DNA of 64,000 nt from Permianibacter sp046297695 (GTDB taxonomy: Bacteria; Pseudomonadota; Gammaproteobacteria; Enterobacterales; Permianibacteraceae), in the NCBI GenBank assembly GCA_046297695.1, contig JBKBHF010000018.1:10594-74593 (forward strand), in the 5' to 3' direction. The notes beneath the pieces are model-generated. The model was not told the DNA's origin. It saw only the letters and a list, made by a program, of their open reading frames with translations, and did not search any database. Of this stretch, positions 10,101 through 16,900 are shown in pieces. A program made the translations under genes and the position numbers. Within the stretch, counting starts at the first letter, position 1, and the number at the start of each line of letters is the position of its first letter.

Positions 10101-10319
10101 AGCGAAAAAAGTGAGCTGACCACCGAACTGGCTCAGCAAAACTGGCCGGCCTTGCGCGCGCGGCTGCACAAGCTCAAAGGTGCAGCCGGCACCTTTGGCT
10201 ATCCCGCGATCAGTGCCACGGCCGACACCGCTTATCGGCTGCTCCAACAAGAACAATATGACGACGCCGCAACGGCGCTGCGTCGCCTGATCGGCGAGCT
10301 CAGCGATGCCATGCCCTGA
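7143..10319 (+). CDS. Membrane hybrid histidine kinase with receiver and HPt domain
   Basis: A 1058-residue multidomain sensor. The N-terminus carries several membrane helices (about residues 20-180, MASE-like), then a periplasmic sensor resembling dCACHE (about 195-420), another membrane helix, a HAMP-like and coiled-coil stretch, a HisKA domain with phospho-His in MSHELRTPL (His 564), an HATPase domain, a receiver with phospho-Asp in LILMDMHMPVMDG (Asp 859), a proline/alanine-rich linker and a C-terminal HPt with LHKLKGAAGTFG (His 1009). All four relay modules are therefore in one chain, as in ArcB or BarA. It starts six bases after cheB and ends the operon. What it senses and its final response regulator are not visible. 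Confidence 0.92.
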   Translation: MKGPAKDQTPSWRRWRRRLWFFSYITAVGVLANALAPEPVGVMPFLLGAMAVSVVMQRLGLLWGAACLVLTMLPISTASLWLFAVAHGLAVIVLRRHLQLPFRRYLLLISAVLLPVILLNVYLQENGSRHYWLSVAILWLGLLHTELGAELIIRVVDAARGQAQPFRAVLAYRLAVAASAPLALAAVLALNRFIESDIAAHREKLTRLTASKSQAVSHHLQQHRLAIAAHAAAVTPDDEAPYRRALSVLSTSYPSFLTLLITDADGRILASHPSGLTSTTSVADRPYFLVPRRTLQPFVSDVFRGRGFGTDPIIAISAPILGPTADFHGVLEGSLDLGRLGEMIDREGREDNVQFVLLDSRRNVIASTIATLPVLSSAPRQIALLQPRHSNSNRNGSGLNAASEHLLSRSNVPFTLWQLTMLLPYAPLAQFYSLLTLLTIGGSLLIMAASQRFAARFARLVAAPLDELVVRIRELRLDDPDTLHPVNVNTTIAELQELTRDFNQLIARQTATYGELRASLTLLDTINRELEQRVQERTIELVSARDEAQQMAHAKSTFLANMSHELRTPLTAIIGFTEQALQQRGLPEETAATLRIIARNAQYLLMLVNDILDASKLEFDKLELEQLAFSPLQLVQDVLISLQPQASAKGLVLDFQPQWPLPAQVCGDSTRIKQVLFNIVGNALKFTERGGVTVSMSAEPSGQEWQLEVRDTGIGLSAEQQQRLFQPFMQADASTTRKFGGTGLGLYISRQLILRMAGTFLLQSAPGQGSHFVITLPTQQASVQWLDAASAACEQQLATESASVPSLQGRVLVADDVDDLRTLITMLVRATGADVTAVENGEQAVAAALNSPFDLILMDMHMPVMDGVTAVQRLRLSGYRQPIIALTADVMPSDVAHFRAAGCDAVLGKPIQQSALMQVLQAALVKAAGPKPEPALAAEPHETAPAPRADARTPEHRTETSNAPAAPAHVQQVLAQLKQQFAARLISEKSELTTELAQQNWPALRARLHKLKGAAGTFGYPAISATADTAYRLLQQEQYDDAATALRRLIGELSDAMP

Positions 10320-10349
10320 GGAAATCAGCGAGCCGCATCAAATTGTTAC

Positions 10350-11201
10350 TCAGGCCGCCGTCACTGACCACGCAACCGGCAGCACCGCAATGACGCGTCC
10401 ATCGGCCTGCTGAAAGCAGGCAAACGTCGCATGGTCGAGCTCCTGCAAACAGTCGCACAACGACAGACCTTCGCCGACGGGAGCTCGCGCCTGCAGCCAC
10501 TGTTCCCGCGGATACCGGTACACCCTGACATCACCATGATGACGACACCAGGCCTGCCACGCGGAGGCACTTGCCCAGGTTCCACGCAAATGCGCCGGAG
10601 CGGCAAATGACGCCTGATGGTGGGCTGCCGACAACGGGTAAAACAAGCGGCCTTTGACCACGGCCCGCGTTGCGCTCACCGCAATACCGGCGGCCTGCAG
10701 CGTGGCGTAACCAGCGTCAGTGTCGGCCAGACACAACTGCTGGCTCAGCAGCTTGGACAGCTTGCGGTCGAGCCGATCCTGCCGGGACAACCCCCACCAA
10801 TTGGCCGGGTCGTCCAGCGCGCCATTGCCGAAATAAAATTTGACCGCGAGCTCCCAGTGCTCCACCGCTGCGCTTTGCCGATCCTGCACCAGCAAATCAA
10901 ACTCGCCGACGGTTTGCCGCTGCGGCTTGACTTGCAGACCGCTGGCGAGCAGCTGCCAGCGCGGATGGCTGTGCAACCAGTGCTGCCACAGCGCTTCGAA
11001 GCGGCGCCCGAGTCGATGCGGCAACAACGCGGGATCAGGTGCGGGCGGCTGCCAGGCCTGCCACAGCGCGGCACAGTCTTCAGCGGAAAAGAATCGATGC
11101 GGCGCGACCGCAGCGGTCAGCAATGGCGGTGAGGCAATGCACCACGCCAATTCGCCAGTGCCGACCGCAGGGTCTGCCACGTGCCGATCAGCCCTGCTCA
11201 C
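10350..11201 (-). CDS. DUF1853 family protein
   Basis: A 283-residue soluble protein matching my recollection of the DUF1853 family, found in gammaproteobacteria. Recognisable stretches are LGRRFEALWQHWL, the central VGEFDLLV and EHWELAVKFYF, which resemble a PD-(D/E)XK-nuclease-like core (E..D...EhK). A nuclease role is inference only. The GTG at 11201 overlaps the terC stop by 14 bases; a GTG at 11180 is an alternative. It is cotranscribed with terC. Confidence 0.8.
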   Translation of the reverse strand: MSRADRHVADPAVGTGELAWCIASPPLLTAAVAPHRFFSAEDCAALWQAWQPPAPDPALLPHRLGRRFEALWQHWLHSHPRWQLLASGLQVKPQRQTVGEFDLLVQDRQSAAVEHWELAVKFYFGNGALDDPANWWGLSRQDRLDRKLSKLLSQQLCLADTDAGYATLQAAGIAVSATRAVVKGRLFYPLSAAHHQASFAAPAHLRGTWASASAWQAWCRHHGDVRVYRYPREQWLQARAPVGEGLSLCDCLQELDHATFACFQQADGRVIAVLPVAWSVTAA

Positions 11202-12177
11202 GCAGCGCTTTTTTGCGGGCGCGGGATTCAGCGCGTTCAGCCGAGGCCCACACCGAGGCGATCATGCTGGTTGCCAGCAGCACCAGCACCACGGTCAGCG
11301 AGACCGCGACCGGGATCTTGTAGACGTCGATCAGCAGCATCTTGACGCCGATGAACGCCAGCACCAACGCCAGGCCGTACTTCAGCAGCTTGAATTTGTT
11401 CGCCATGCCGGCCAGCAGGAAGTACAACGCGCGCAAACCGAGGATCGCGAAAATGTTCGAGGTCATCACGATGAACGGGTCGGTCGTGATGGCAAAGATC
11501 GCCGGGATCGAATCGACCGCGAAGATGATATCGGTGACGCCAATCAGCACGATAACGAGGAACAGCGGGGTATAGAACCGGTAGCCCGCTTCCTGCACCC
11601 ACAACCGCATACCGCGATAATCAGTGGTGATGCGCAGATGTCCGCGCATCCATTTCAGCACCGGGTTGGTTTCCAGATCCGGCTCGGCTTCGGCAAACAC
11701 CAGCATCTTGATGCCGGTGATCAGCAGAAAAGCACCGAATAGATACAGAATCCAGTGGAACTTGGCGATGAGCCAGGCACCGATCAGAATCATGATCACG
11801 CGCAAAATGATGGCGCCGATGATGCCGATGACAATCGCTTCCCGCTGCAGCACCGGCGGCACCCGAAACGCCGTGAAGATCATCAGGAAGACAAACAGGT
11901 TGTCGACCGACAGCGATTTCTCGATGACGTAACCGGTCAGGAATTCCCCGGCCTTGAGATTGGCGAATTCACGCCCGGCCGTTTGATCCAGCCAGAACCA
12001 CAGACCAACGCAGAACAGCAGTGCCAAGGCAATCCACAACAGCGACCACCACAGCGCTTGCTTGAAGCTGACCACTTCGTCTTCGTGCTTTTTCACGCCG
12101 CGCAAATCGAGCGCGACGGCGATCAGCACGAACAGCGCGAAACCGGACCACAACCAGACATTACCAATGCTTTCCAT
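11188..12177 (-). CDS. TerC/Alx family membrane protein
   Basis: A 329-residue inner-membrane protein of the TerC family with about nine hydrophobic helices. Family hallmarks are acidic residues within helices (EKSLSVDNLFVF, FAVDSIPAIF) and the DPFIVMTSNIFAILGLRALYF segment. Alx and TerC proteins are linked to metal ion (manganese) export. That fits the yybP-ykoY manganese riboswitch found in its leader. ATG at 12177 is preceded by AAGGGG. The DUF1853 gene overlaps its 3' end. Confidence 0.93.
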   Translation of the reverse strand: MESIGNVWLWSGFALFVLIAVALDLRGVKKHEDEVVSFKQALWWSLLWIALALLFCVGLWFWLDQTAGREFANLKAGEFLTGYVIEKSLSVDNLFVFLMIFTAFRVPPVLQREAIVIGIIGAIILRVIMILIGAWLIAKFHWILYLFGAFLLITGIKMLVFAEAEPDLETNPVLKWMRGHLRITTDYRGMRLWVQEAGYRFYTPLFLVIVLIGVTDIIFAVDSIPAIFAITTDPFIVMTSNIFAILGLRALYFLLAGMANKFKLLKYGLALVLAFIGVKMLLIDVYKIPVAVSLTVVLVLLATSMIASVWASAERAESRARKKALREQG

Positions 12178-12307
12178 GACGGCCCCTTATCCGGACAACA
12201 GGCAAGATGACAAAGGGAACCAAGACGGGCGAACAACAGACATGACAGTGATTTCCTCTGGTTAAAACAGCAACAAACCATCGGCAAAACGCTGTCACTA
12301 CAAAGAC

Positions 12308-12437
12308 GACCTTTGCCGGATGGCAAAGGTCTCGCTTACACGAGCGGCAAACAGCCTGCCTTTCGCGCCTGCCGGGCCGGGGAACAGGTGGTTCCCGTGA
12401 TGACGACCATCGGCAGTTCAGCTACTCCCCTTTGGGA
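12308..12437 (-). ncRNA. yybP-ykoY manganese riboswitch in the terC leader
   Basis: Reading the minus strand, the leader has CCCAAAGGGGAGTAGC (complement of about 12421-12436) and, about 90 bases later, GCGAGACCTTTGCC (complement of 12322-12335). These are the two conserved loops and the P1 stem of the yybP-ykoY family: CAAAGG pairs with CCTTTG. The 3' P1 strand can instead pair with the following bases in a perfect 10-bp hairpin (GACCTTTGCC / GGCAAAGGTC, 12308-12331, loop of four). The two folds exclude each other. No U-run follows the hairpin, so control may act by another route. The gene starts about 130 bases further on. Confidence 0.88.
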
Positions 12438-12524
12438 TGCGCCGGCCAGTGTACTGATCCGGTCGACTCGCCGTCAATTCCGACCATCCTGCTGGGACTT
12501 TACGTTGGTACTGGTGAGCGGGGT

Positions 12525-12557
12525 CAAAAAAAATGCCGGCCTGGGGAGGGGCCGGCA
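12525..12557 (-). terminator. Rho-independent terminator of the small Cys-rich ORF
   Basis: On the minus strand an 8-bp GC stem (TGCCGGCC / GGCCGGCA, arms 12550-12557 and 12534-12541) is followed by eight Ts (12526-12533). It lies about 145 bases downstream of the 66-codon ORF and upstream of the terC riboswitch. It separates the two units. Confidence 0.85.
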
Positions 12558-12700
12558 GCAGAGACACAACACACAGAGAACTTGACAGTAGAAAAACCTG
12601 ACGCGGCCGAGCGGGGTCATCGGCAACAGCCCGGCAGCACCGGGCGCGCGCCATCATTCATCAGCCGGTCATGCCTTCGCCTGACCGGATGGCACTGCCG

Positions 12701-12901
12701 TCACAGCGACGCGCTGATACCGGCGCTCAGGCCTTCGCAGCGGTAGCCGTTGCGCATCAGCACGCCGGCACCCAGCTGGGTCTGCGGGCAGGCCGCGTCG
12801 CGATTGCTCGGCAGCTGGATTTGGCCGCAGCAGGAGCAACCCAACAAGCGAACCCGGCCCTTCGAAAACGTGACCCAATGATGTGATTTGCGATCGTCCA
12901 T
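12701..12901 (-). CDS. Small cysteine-containing protein, function unknown
   Basis: A 66-residue ORF with a very good ribosome site (GAGGAG, seven bases before the ATG) and a strong terminator downstream, so it is probably a real gene. It has Cys residues in LLGCSCCGQ, a further Cys in AACPQ, and one in GYRCEG. That could make a small metal-binding knuckle. No family is recognised. It lies downstream of the aromatic biosynthesis gene with about 250 bases between. Confidence 0.6.
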   Translation of the reverse strand: MDDRKSHHWVTFSKGRVRLLGCSCCGQIQLPSNRDAACPQTQLGAGVLMRNGYRCEGLSAGISASL

Positions 12902-13157
12902 TTGCTGCCTCCTCGGGTTCGCGTTGAACCATTACTCGGTGGAACGGCGCTCGGGATGTCTTGCTGACAGTGTCGCCGTGATGGGAGGCATTATGAGAGG
13001 GCGCCGGGCGGAGCGCTGCCGGCCGAAGCCGGGCTTTCTGTCTACTTTTTGGCCGATTGCGTGTAAGCCAAAGCTCACAGCGGTGAGTGCATCGCCCGGC
13101 TGCCGTCAAGTCGGCGGCCGGGCCGTGGTGCTGGCATACAAGCTTAACTGGCTGATT

Positions 13158-15230
13158 TCATTGCTGATAAAGCCGCTGCATCATGCCGGCGAATTGATCG
13201 AAGTACAGCGCCTGCGGGCCATCGGACAGCGCCTTCTCCGGTTCCGGATGGAACTCGACGATGATGCCGTGTGCGCCGACCGCCTTGGCGGCCTGCGCCA
13301 GCGCCGGCACCAGATCCCGGCGACCGGCCGCATGCGACGGATCAACGATGATCGGCAAGTGGGTGAGCTCGCGCAGCACGGGCACCGCGCTCAAATCGAG
13401 CGTGCTGCGGGTCGCCGTTTCAAAGGTGCGAATGCCGCGCTCGCACAGAATCACCTGCTGATTGCCGCCCGCGAGAATGTATTCGGCGGCCTGCAGCCAT
13501 TCATCGATCGAATTCATCAAGCCACGTTTGAGCATCACCGGCCGATGGGTTTTGCCAAGCTCTTTCAGCAACGAGAAGTTCTGCATGTTGCGGGCGCCGA
13601 TCTGCAGAATGTCGGCTTGCCGCGCCACCGGCTCGATGTCTTCGATGCTCATCACTTCGGTGATGATTGGCAAGCCGTGCCGATCACCGGCTTGTTTCAT
13701 CAGGTCGAGACCGGGCAAACCGAGCCCCTGGAACGCATACGGCGAGGTCCGCGGTTTGAAGCAACCACCGCGCAGAATTTTCGCACCGTGTTGCGCGGCC
13801 CAGGCGGCGCAGCTTTCGATCTGCTCTGCGGACTCGATCGAACACGGGCCAGCCATCACCAGAAAATCACGACCGATCTTGACGCCGCCAACGTCGATGA
13901 TGGTGTCATCGGGTTTGTGCTCGCGGCTGGCAAGCTTCCAGCCTTTGCCGGCTTTGGCTGGTTTCTTCTCGGGCGCGCTGGCGACAGCGGCCGGTGCCGC
14001 CGTCGTGTTCGCCGCTGCTGCGCGCCCTTCGTCGTTGCCTTCGCTTTGCGCCAGTTCACTCTGTGCAAGGATTGCGACCGGCACTTGCGCCGGCGGCAAA
14101 CGCTCGCTCGGGTAACAACCGAGCACGCGCAGCACGCGGGTGCAACGCGTCAGCGTTTGCAAAGCCTCTTGCAGCGTGTCGCTTTCGACATTGCCTTCGC
14201 AGTCCAAAAAGAACATCGCCTGCCACGGCTCGCTCGGCATCGGCCGCGACTCAATGCGAGTCAGGTTGATGCCGCGATCGCGAAACACCAGCAGCGCATC
14301 GGCGAGTGCACCCGGTTGCTGCCAGGTCGAGAACATCAGTGAGGTTTTGCTCGGCACCGACACCGGCACCGGTTTCAACTGCCGCGCCAGCACGACAAAA
14401 CGGGTTTCGTTGTCGGCACTGTTGGCGATGGCATCGGCCAGCACGACCAGACCATGTTGTGCTGCCACAGCCTCATCGGCGATCACCGCCAGCGCGTCAC
14501 TGCTGGCGGCCACTTGCAGCAGGGCGTCGTTGGTGCTGTCGCAGTAGCTCAGCGCGAGGTGATTGGCCTGCAGAAAGTCGTCGCACTGCGCCAGCGCCTG
14601 CGGATGGCCGAGCACTTTCTTGATCTGCGTGAGACTGATCCCGGGCTTTGCCAACAGCGAATGCTTGATCGGCAGGTAGTGCTCGCCGACGATGTACAAG
14701 TCGCCGTCGCGCAGCAGATCGTAGACCGCGCTGATCGCGCCGGTGATGCGGTTCTCGATCGGCAGCACGGCATAATCGGCATCGCCACTGCGCAGCAGTT
14801 TCACCACATCGCGGAACTGGGCGCCGGCTTTCAGATCGAGCGCAGCCACCGCACCAAACCAGGCGTTCGCTGCCAGCGCGCTGTACGAGCCGGCACCACC
14901 GAGCACGGCAACGCGGGCGGCATTGGGCAGCGGTTGCAGCGTCGCCCGTTGGGCGCGCAGCGATTCTTCAATCACCGCGTGGAAAATGCGGGTGACATAA
15001 CCGGGATGCAGGCCGAGCTGCTGGGCTTTCTGCACGTGCTGGCTTAGCAGCTTTTCTTCCCGGGCAATGTCGCGTAGCGGCAGCTGCGAACCGACTTTGC
15101 TCATCGCAACCGAACGGGCGAGTTGCTGGCGTCTGGCGAGCATGTCGAGCAGCTCGTTGTCGAGCGCGCTGATTTGTTCGCGCAGCTGGTGCAGTGGTGG
15201 TGGCGTTGGTGTGCCGGCTTCGGTGGTCAT
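13158..15230 (-). CDS. Chorismate mutase-prephenate dehydratase fused to DAHP synthase
   Basis: A 690-residue fusion. Residues about 10-95: AroQ-type chorismate mutase (LREQISALDNELLDMLARR). About 105-275: prephenate dehydratase ending in the catalytic NETRFVVL motif. About 290-370: ACT domain with phenylalanine-binding GAL and ESRP motifs, so Phe feedback is expected. After an Ala/Lys-rich linker, about 430-690: 3-deoxy-7-phosphoheptulonate synthase of the I-beta (KDO8P-synthase-like) type with MAGPCSIES and FKPRTSPYAFQGLG. One chain thus holds the entry step of the shikimate pathway and the two steps from chorismate to phenylpyruvate. Start ATG at 15230 has ACGGAG upstream. Transcription is probably controlled by the Phe attenuator at 15769-15895. 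Confidence 0.93.
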   Translation of the reverse strand: MTTEAGTPTPPPLHQLREQISALDNELLDMLARRQQLARSVAMSKVGSQLPLRDIAREEKLLSQHVQKAQQLGLHPGYVTRIFHAVIEESLRAQRATLQPLPNAARVAVLGGAGSYSALAANAWFGAVAALDLKAGAQFRDVVKLLRSGDADYAVLPIENRITGAISAVYDLLRDGDLYIVGEHYLPIKHSLLAKPGISLTQIKKVLGHPQALAQCDDFLQANHLALSYCDSTNDALLQVAASSDALAVIADEAVAAQHGLVVLADAIANSADNETRFVVLARQLKPVPVSVPSKTSLMFSTWQQPGALADALLVFRDRGINLTRIESRPMPSEPWQAMFFLDCEGNVESDTLQEALQTLTRCTRVLRVLGCYPSERLPPAQVPVAILAQSELAQSEGNDEGRAAAANTTAAPAAVASAPEKKPAKAGKGWKLASREHKPDDTIIDVGGVKIGRDFLVMAGPCSIESAEQIESCAAWAAQHGAKILRGGCFKPRTSPYAFQGLGLPGLDLMKQAGDRHGLPIITEVMSIEDIEPVARQADILQIGARNMQNFSLLKELGKTHRPVMLKRGLMNSIDEWLQAAEYILAGGNQQVILCERGIRTFETATRSTLDLSAVPVLRELTHLPIIVDPSHAAGRRDLVPALAQAAKAVGAHGIIVEFHPEPEKALSDGPQALYFDQFAGMMQRLYQQ

Positions 15231-15359
15231 GTTTGGCTCCGTCTCGGTTTTGTTGAAATCATTGCTACTTCGTTAATCGGGTAATCGCTTGGTTGCGCTC
15301 GTTTCGAATTTGTTGATCTCATCACTGTTGCGTTGAGATTGCTACTTGCCACTCGCTCG

Positions 15360-15680
15360 GCGTTTTGCCCCCCCCTTGTGGGGGAGGGGTCGGGGGAGAG
15401 GGGGCCTCGCAGCTCGCAAAGGCTTTCGACTTCCACCATTGCCGGGTCTCGCCCCGGCGGGCGAGGTACTTTTCTTGGCGCAAGAAAAGTACCCAAAAGA
15501 ACATGCCCGACTCCTCGCCGCTAAAACGATAAAACTGTTTTAGCGGTACCCTGCGCTGCTCATTCCGTTCAGGGCTTTTCTGACGGGGCTCCTGCCCCGC
15601 AGAAAAGGCTCGCCATCCATGGCTTCGCCCCTTCGCTGCGCTTCGGGCTGTTAACCTGAACTGCATTCCGCTGCTCGGCT
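15360..15680. repeat. Hairpin-rich intergenic repeat-like region
   Basis: Non-coding stretch between the attenuator and the P-protein gene. It holds a C-run and G-run palindrome near 15368-15400, a perfect 13-bp inverted repeat (arms 15465-15477 and 15481-15493, containing AAGAAAAGTACC), and a 10-bp one (15518-15527 / 15537-15546, CCGCTAAAAC). The wording around the AAAAGTACC palindrome resembles dispersed intergenic repeats that I recall from other proteobacterial genomes. Short ORFs over it are spurious. That it is a repeat in this genome is inference; no second copy is seen in the window. Confidence 0.5.
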
Positions 15681-15768
15681 CGTCGGACGGGCGCTGATCA
15701 AAAGATCAACTTCAAAACAACGAAATGCTATTCAGCACAGCACTCGCACTCGCGCGTCGACACAACGC

Positions 15769-15801
15769 AAAAAAAAACCTCCCTGGGTGGGGAGGTTTTT
15801 T
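15769..15801 (-). terminator. Attenuator terminator of the Phe leader
   Basis: On the minus strand a stem CCTCCC / GGGAGG, extendable by six A-T pairs, is followed by nine Ts (15769-15777). It sits 30-odd bases after the stop of the Phe-rich leader peptide. Its 5' arm (minus CCTCCCC, 15789-15795) is complementary to GGGGAGG at the end of the leader peptide gene (15838-15844), which gives the competing antiterminator. It is symmetric, so it could act on both strands. Confidence 0.88.
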
Positions 15802-15832
15802 GGCGTCGCGTGGCGTTTTCTGCAGTCGCGGC

Positions 15833-15895
15833 TTAGCCCTCCCCGGATGGCTGGAGAGTAAAGCCAAAAAAGTATGACTGCAGACGCGTGTTCAT
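15833..15895 (-). CDS. pheL: Phenylalanine attenuator leader peptide
   Basis: A 20-residue ORF, MNTRLQSYFFGFTLQPSGEG, with one Tyr and three Phe codons clustered at positions 8-12. It lies just before a rho-independent terminator and upstream of the P-protein gene. A ribosome stalled at the Phe codons would leave GGGGAGG (its last codons) free to pair with the terminator arm. One that reaches the stop would cover it and allow termination. CTGCAGTC in the leader also pairs perfectly with GACTGCAG after the stop. The Shine-Dalgarno is weak. The gene name is by functional analogy with the E. coli leader. Confidence 0.8.
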   Translation of the reverse strand: MNTRLQSYFFGFTLQPSGEG

Positions 15896-15903
15896 GGCGT
15901 TGA

Positions 15904-15932
15904 GACTACGGAGCGGCTGTGTCGGGTGTCAA
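15904..15932 (-). promoter_or_regulatory. Candidate sigma-70 promoter of the Phe leader
   Basis: On the minus strand a perfect -35 TTGACA (complement of 15927-15932) is followed after 18 bases by TAGTCT, a weak -10. The predicted start would fall very close to the leader ATG at 15895, leaving little room for a ribosome site. The exact -10 is therefore uncertain. Confidence 0.45.
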
Positions 15933-15977
15933 TCGCGCGGATTATGGTCGTTGGTTATGAGCAGGCGCCGATGAGCA

Positions 15978-16697
15978 TTAAGCATTCTTGTTGATGACCG
16001 ACCCGATCGCGCCGAGCAGATCGATGAACACCTGCCACCACGGCATCAACGGCAGTGCGATCAGGATTGCCGTGGCGAGCACGGTTACCGTGACGGACAG
16101 TTTGTGGCTGACGCTGCGCAGTTGCCGCGCCGCCCAGTACAAGGCGAACACCAGCGCCAGATGAAAGGCGAGTGGCCACAGTGACGCCAGCGGCAGGTTG
16201 AGCGAGGCGCCGACCGCGATGCCGGGCAGCAGATAAGCCGGCGCCCAGAACAGGCCACCGAACAGATTGGTCGGCCAATAGAAGCGCCACGGGAATTGCA
16301 GCAAGCCAGCGACGAACGGCAGCACGGCCCGGATCGGCCCGACGAAGCGGCCGAGCAGCAGGCTCATGACGCCATAGCGGATGAACAGGCTTTCGGCCCG
16401 TTTCAGCAACGGTTTGTGGCCTGCGAAAAAGCGCGAGTTCTGGATGCGCTCGCTGTGGCGATGGCCGAGCCAGAAGCCGACCGCCTCACCGATCACGGCA
16501 CCGATATAAGCCGCCCAGACGATCGGCCAGAACGGCAGGTGGCCGGTACCGACCAGTGTGCCGAGCCCCATCAGCAGCAGCCAGCCGGGTACGAAGAAGC
16601 TGATGATGATCAGCGATTCCAGAAAGGCGACGACCGCGACCACCAGCGCCGCCCAGTGCGGATTGGCCGTGGTCCAGGCCAGCAATGACTCCACCAT
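15978..16697 (-). CDS. DedA family inner-membrane protein
   Basis: A 239-residue protein with about five membrane helices and the DedA/SNARE-associated (VTT) signature: FFVPGWLLL near the N-terminus, GRFVGPIRAVLPFVAG in the middle and the WPTNLFGGLFWAPAYLLPG segment. DedA proteins are lipid scramblase- or transporter-like proteins needed for envelope integrity. The start at 16697 (MVESLLAW) is chosen because upstream residues are not DedA-like and run into the psd promoter region. It is divergent from psd and upstream of the Phe leader. Confidence 0.88.
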   Translation of the reverse strand: MVESLLAWTTANPHWAALVVAVVAFLESLIIISFFVPGWLLLMGLGTLVGTGHLPFWPIVWAAYIGAVIGEAVGFWLGHRHSERIQNSRFFAGHKPLLKRAESLFIRYGVMSLLLGRFVGPIRAVLPFVAGLLQFPWRFYWPTNLFGGLFWAPAYLLPGIAVGASLNLPLASLWPLAFHLALVFALYWAARQLRSVSHKLSVTVTVLATAILIALPLMPWWQVFIDLLGAIGSVINKNA

Positions 16698-16900
16698 GAC
16701 GATCAGGATTCCGCTACCAGCAAACGGCGGCGAGCCTACCACAGCCTGACGACCGGCCTCTGTCCGTGGTCCGCGCAACCGGGGTCGCAGAACCGCAGGC
16801 CGGTGGTATCCTAGCCGGCCAATTTTTCGGCCCGGCCCGGGCCCGGCTCGTTTGGCCTTCCGGGACCCGCCCGCCCCCGATTCGCGTTGAGGACCAAGAA

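Noticed and set aside
12888..14342. 484-codon plus-strand open frame opposite the P-protein/DAHP synthase gene
   Set aside because: It is a shadow of the DAHP synthase part; the translation is Arg/His-rich without motifs.
15322..15666. Small ORFs over the 15.3-15.7 kb repeat-like region
   Set aside because: They exist in several frames over palindromic DNA with no conserved protein content; such ORFs are commonly mis-annotated over intergenic repeats.
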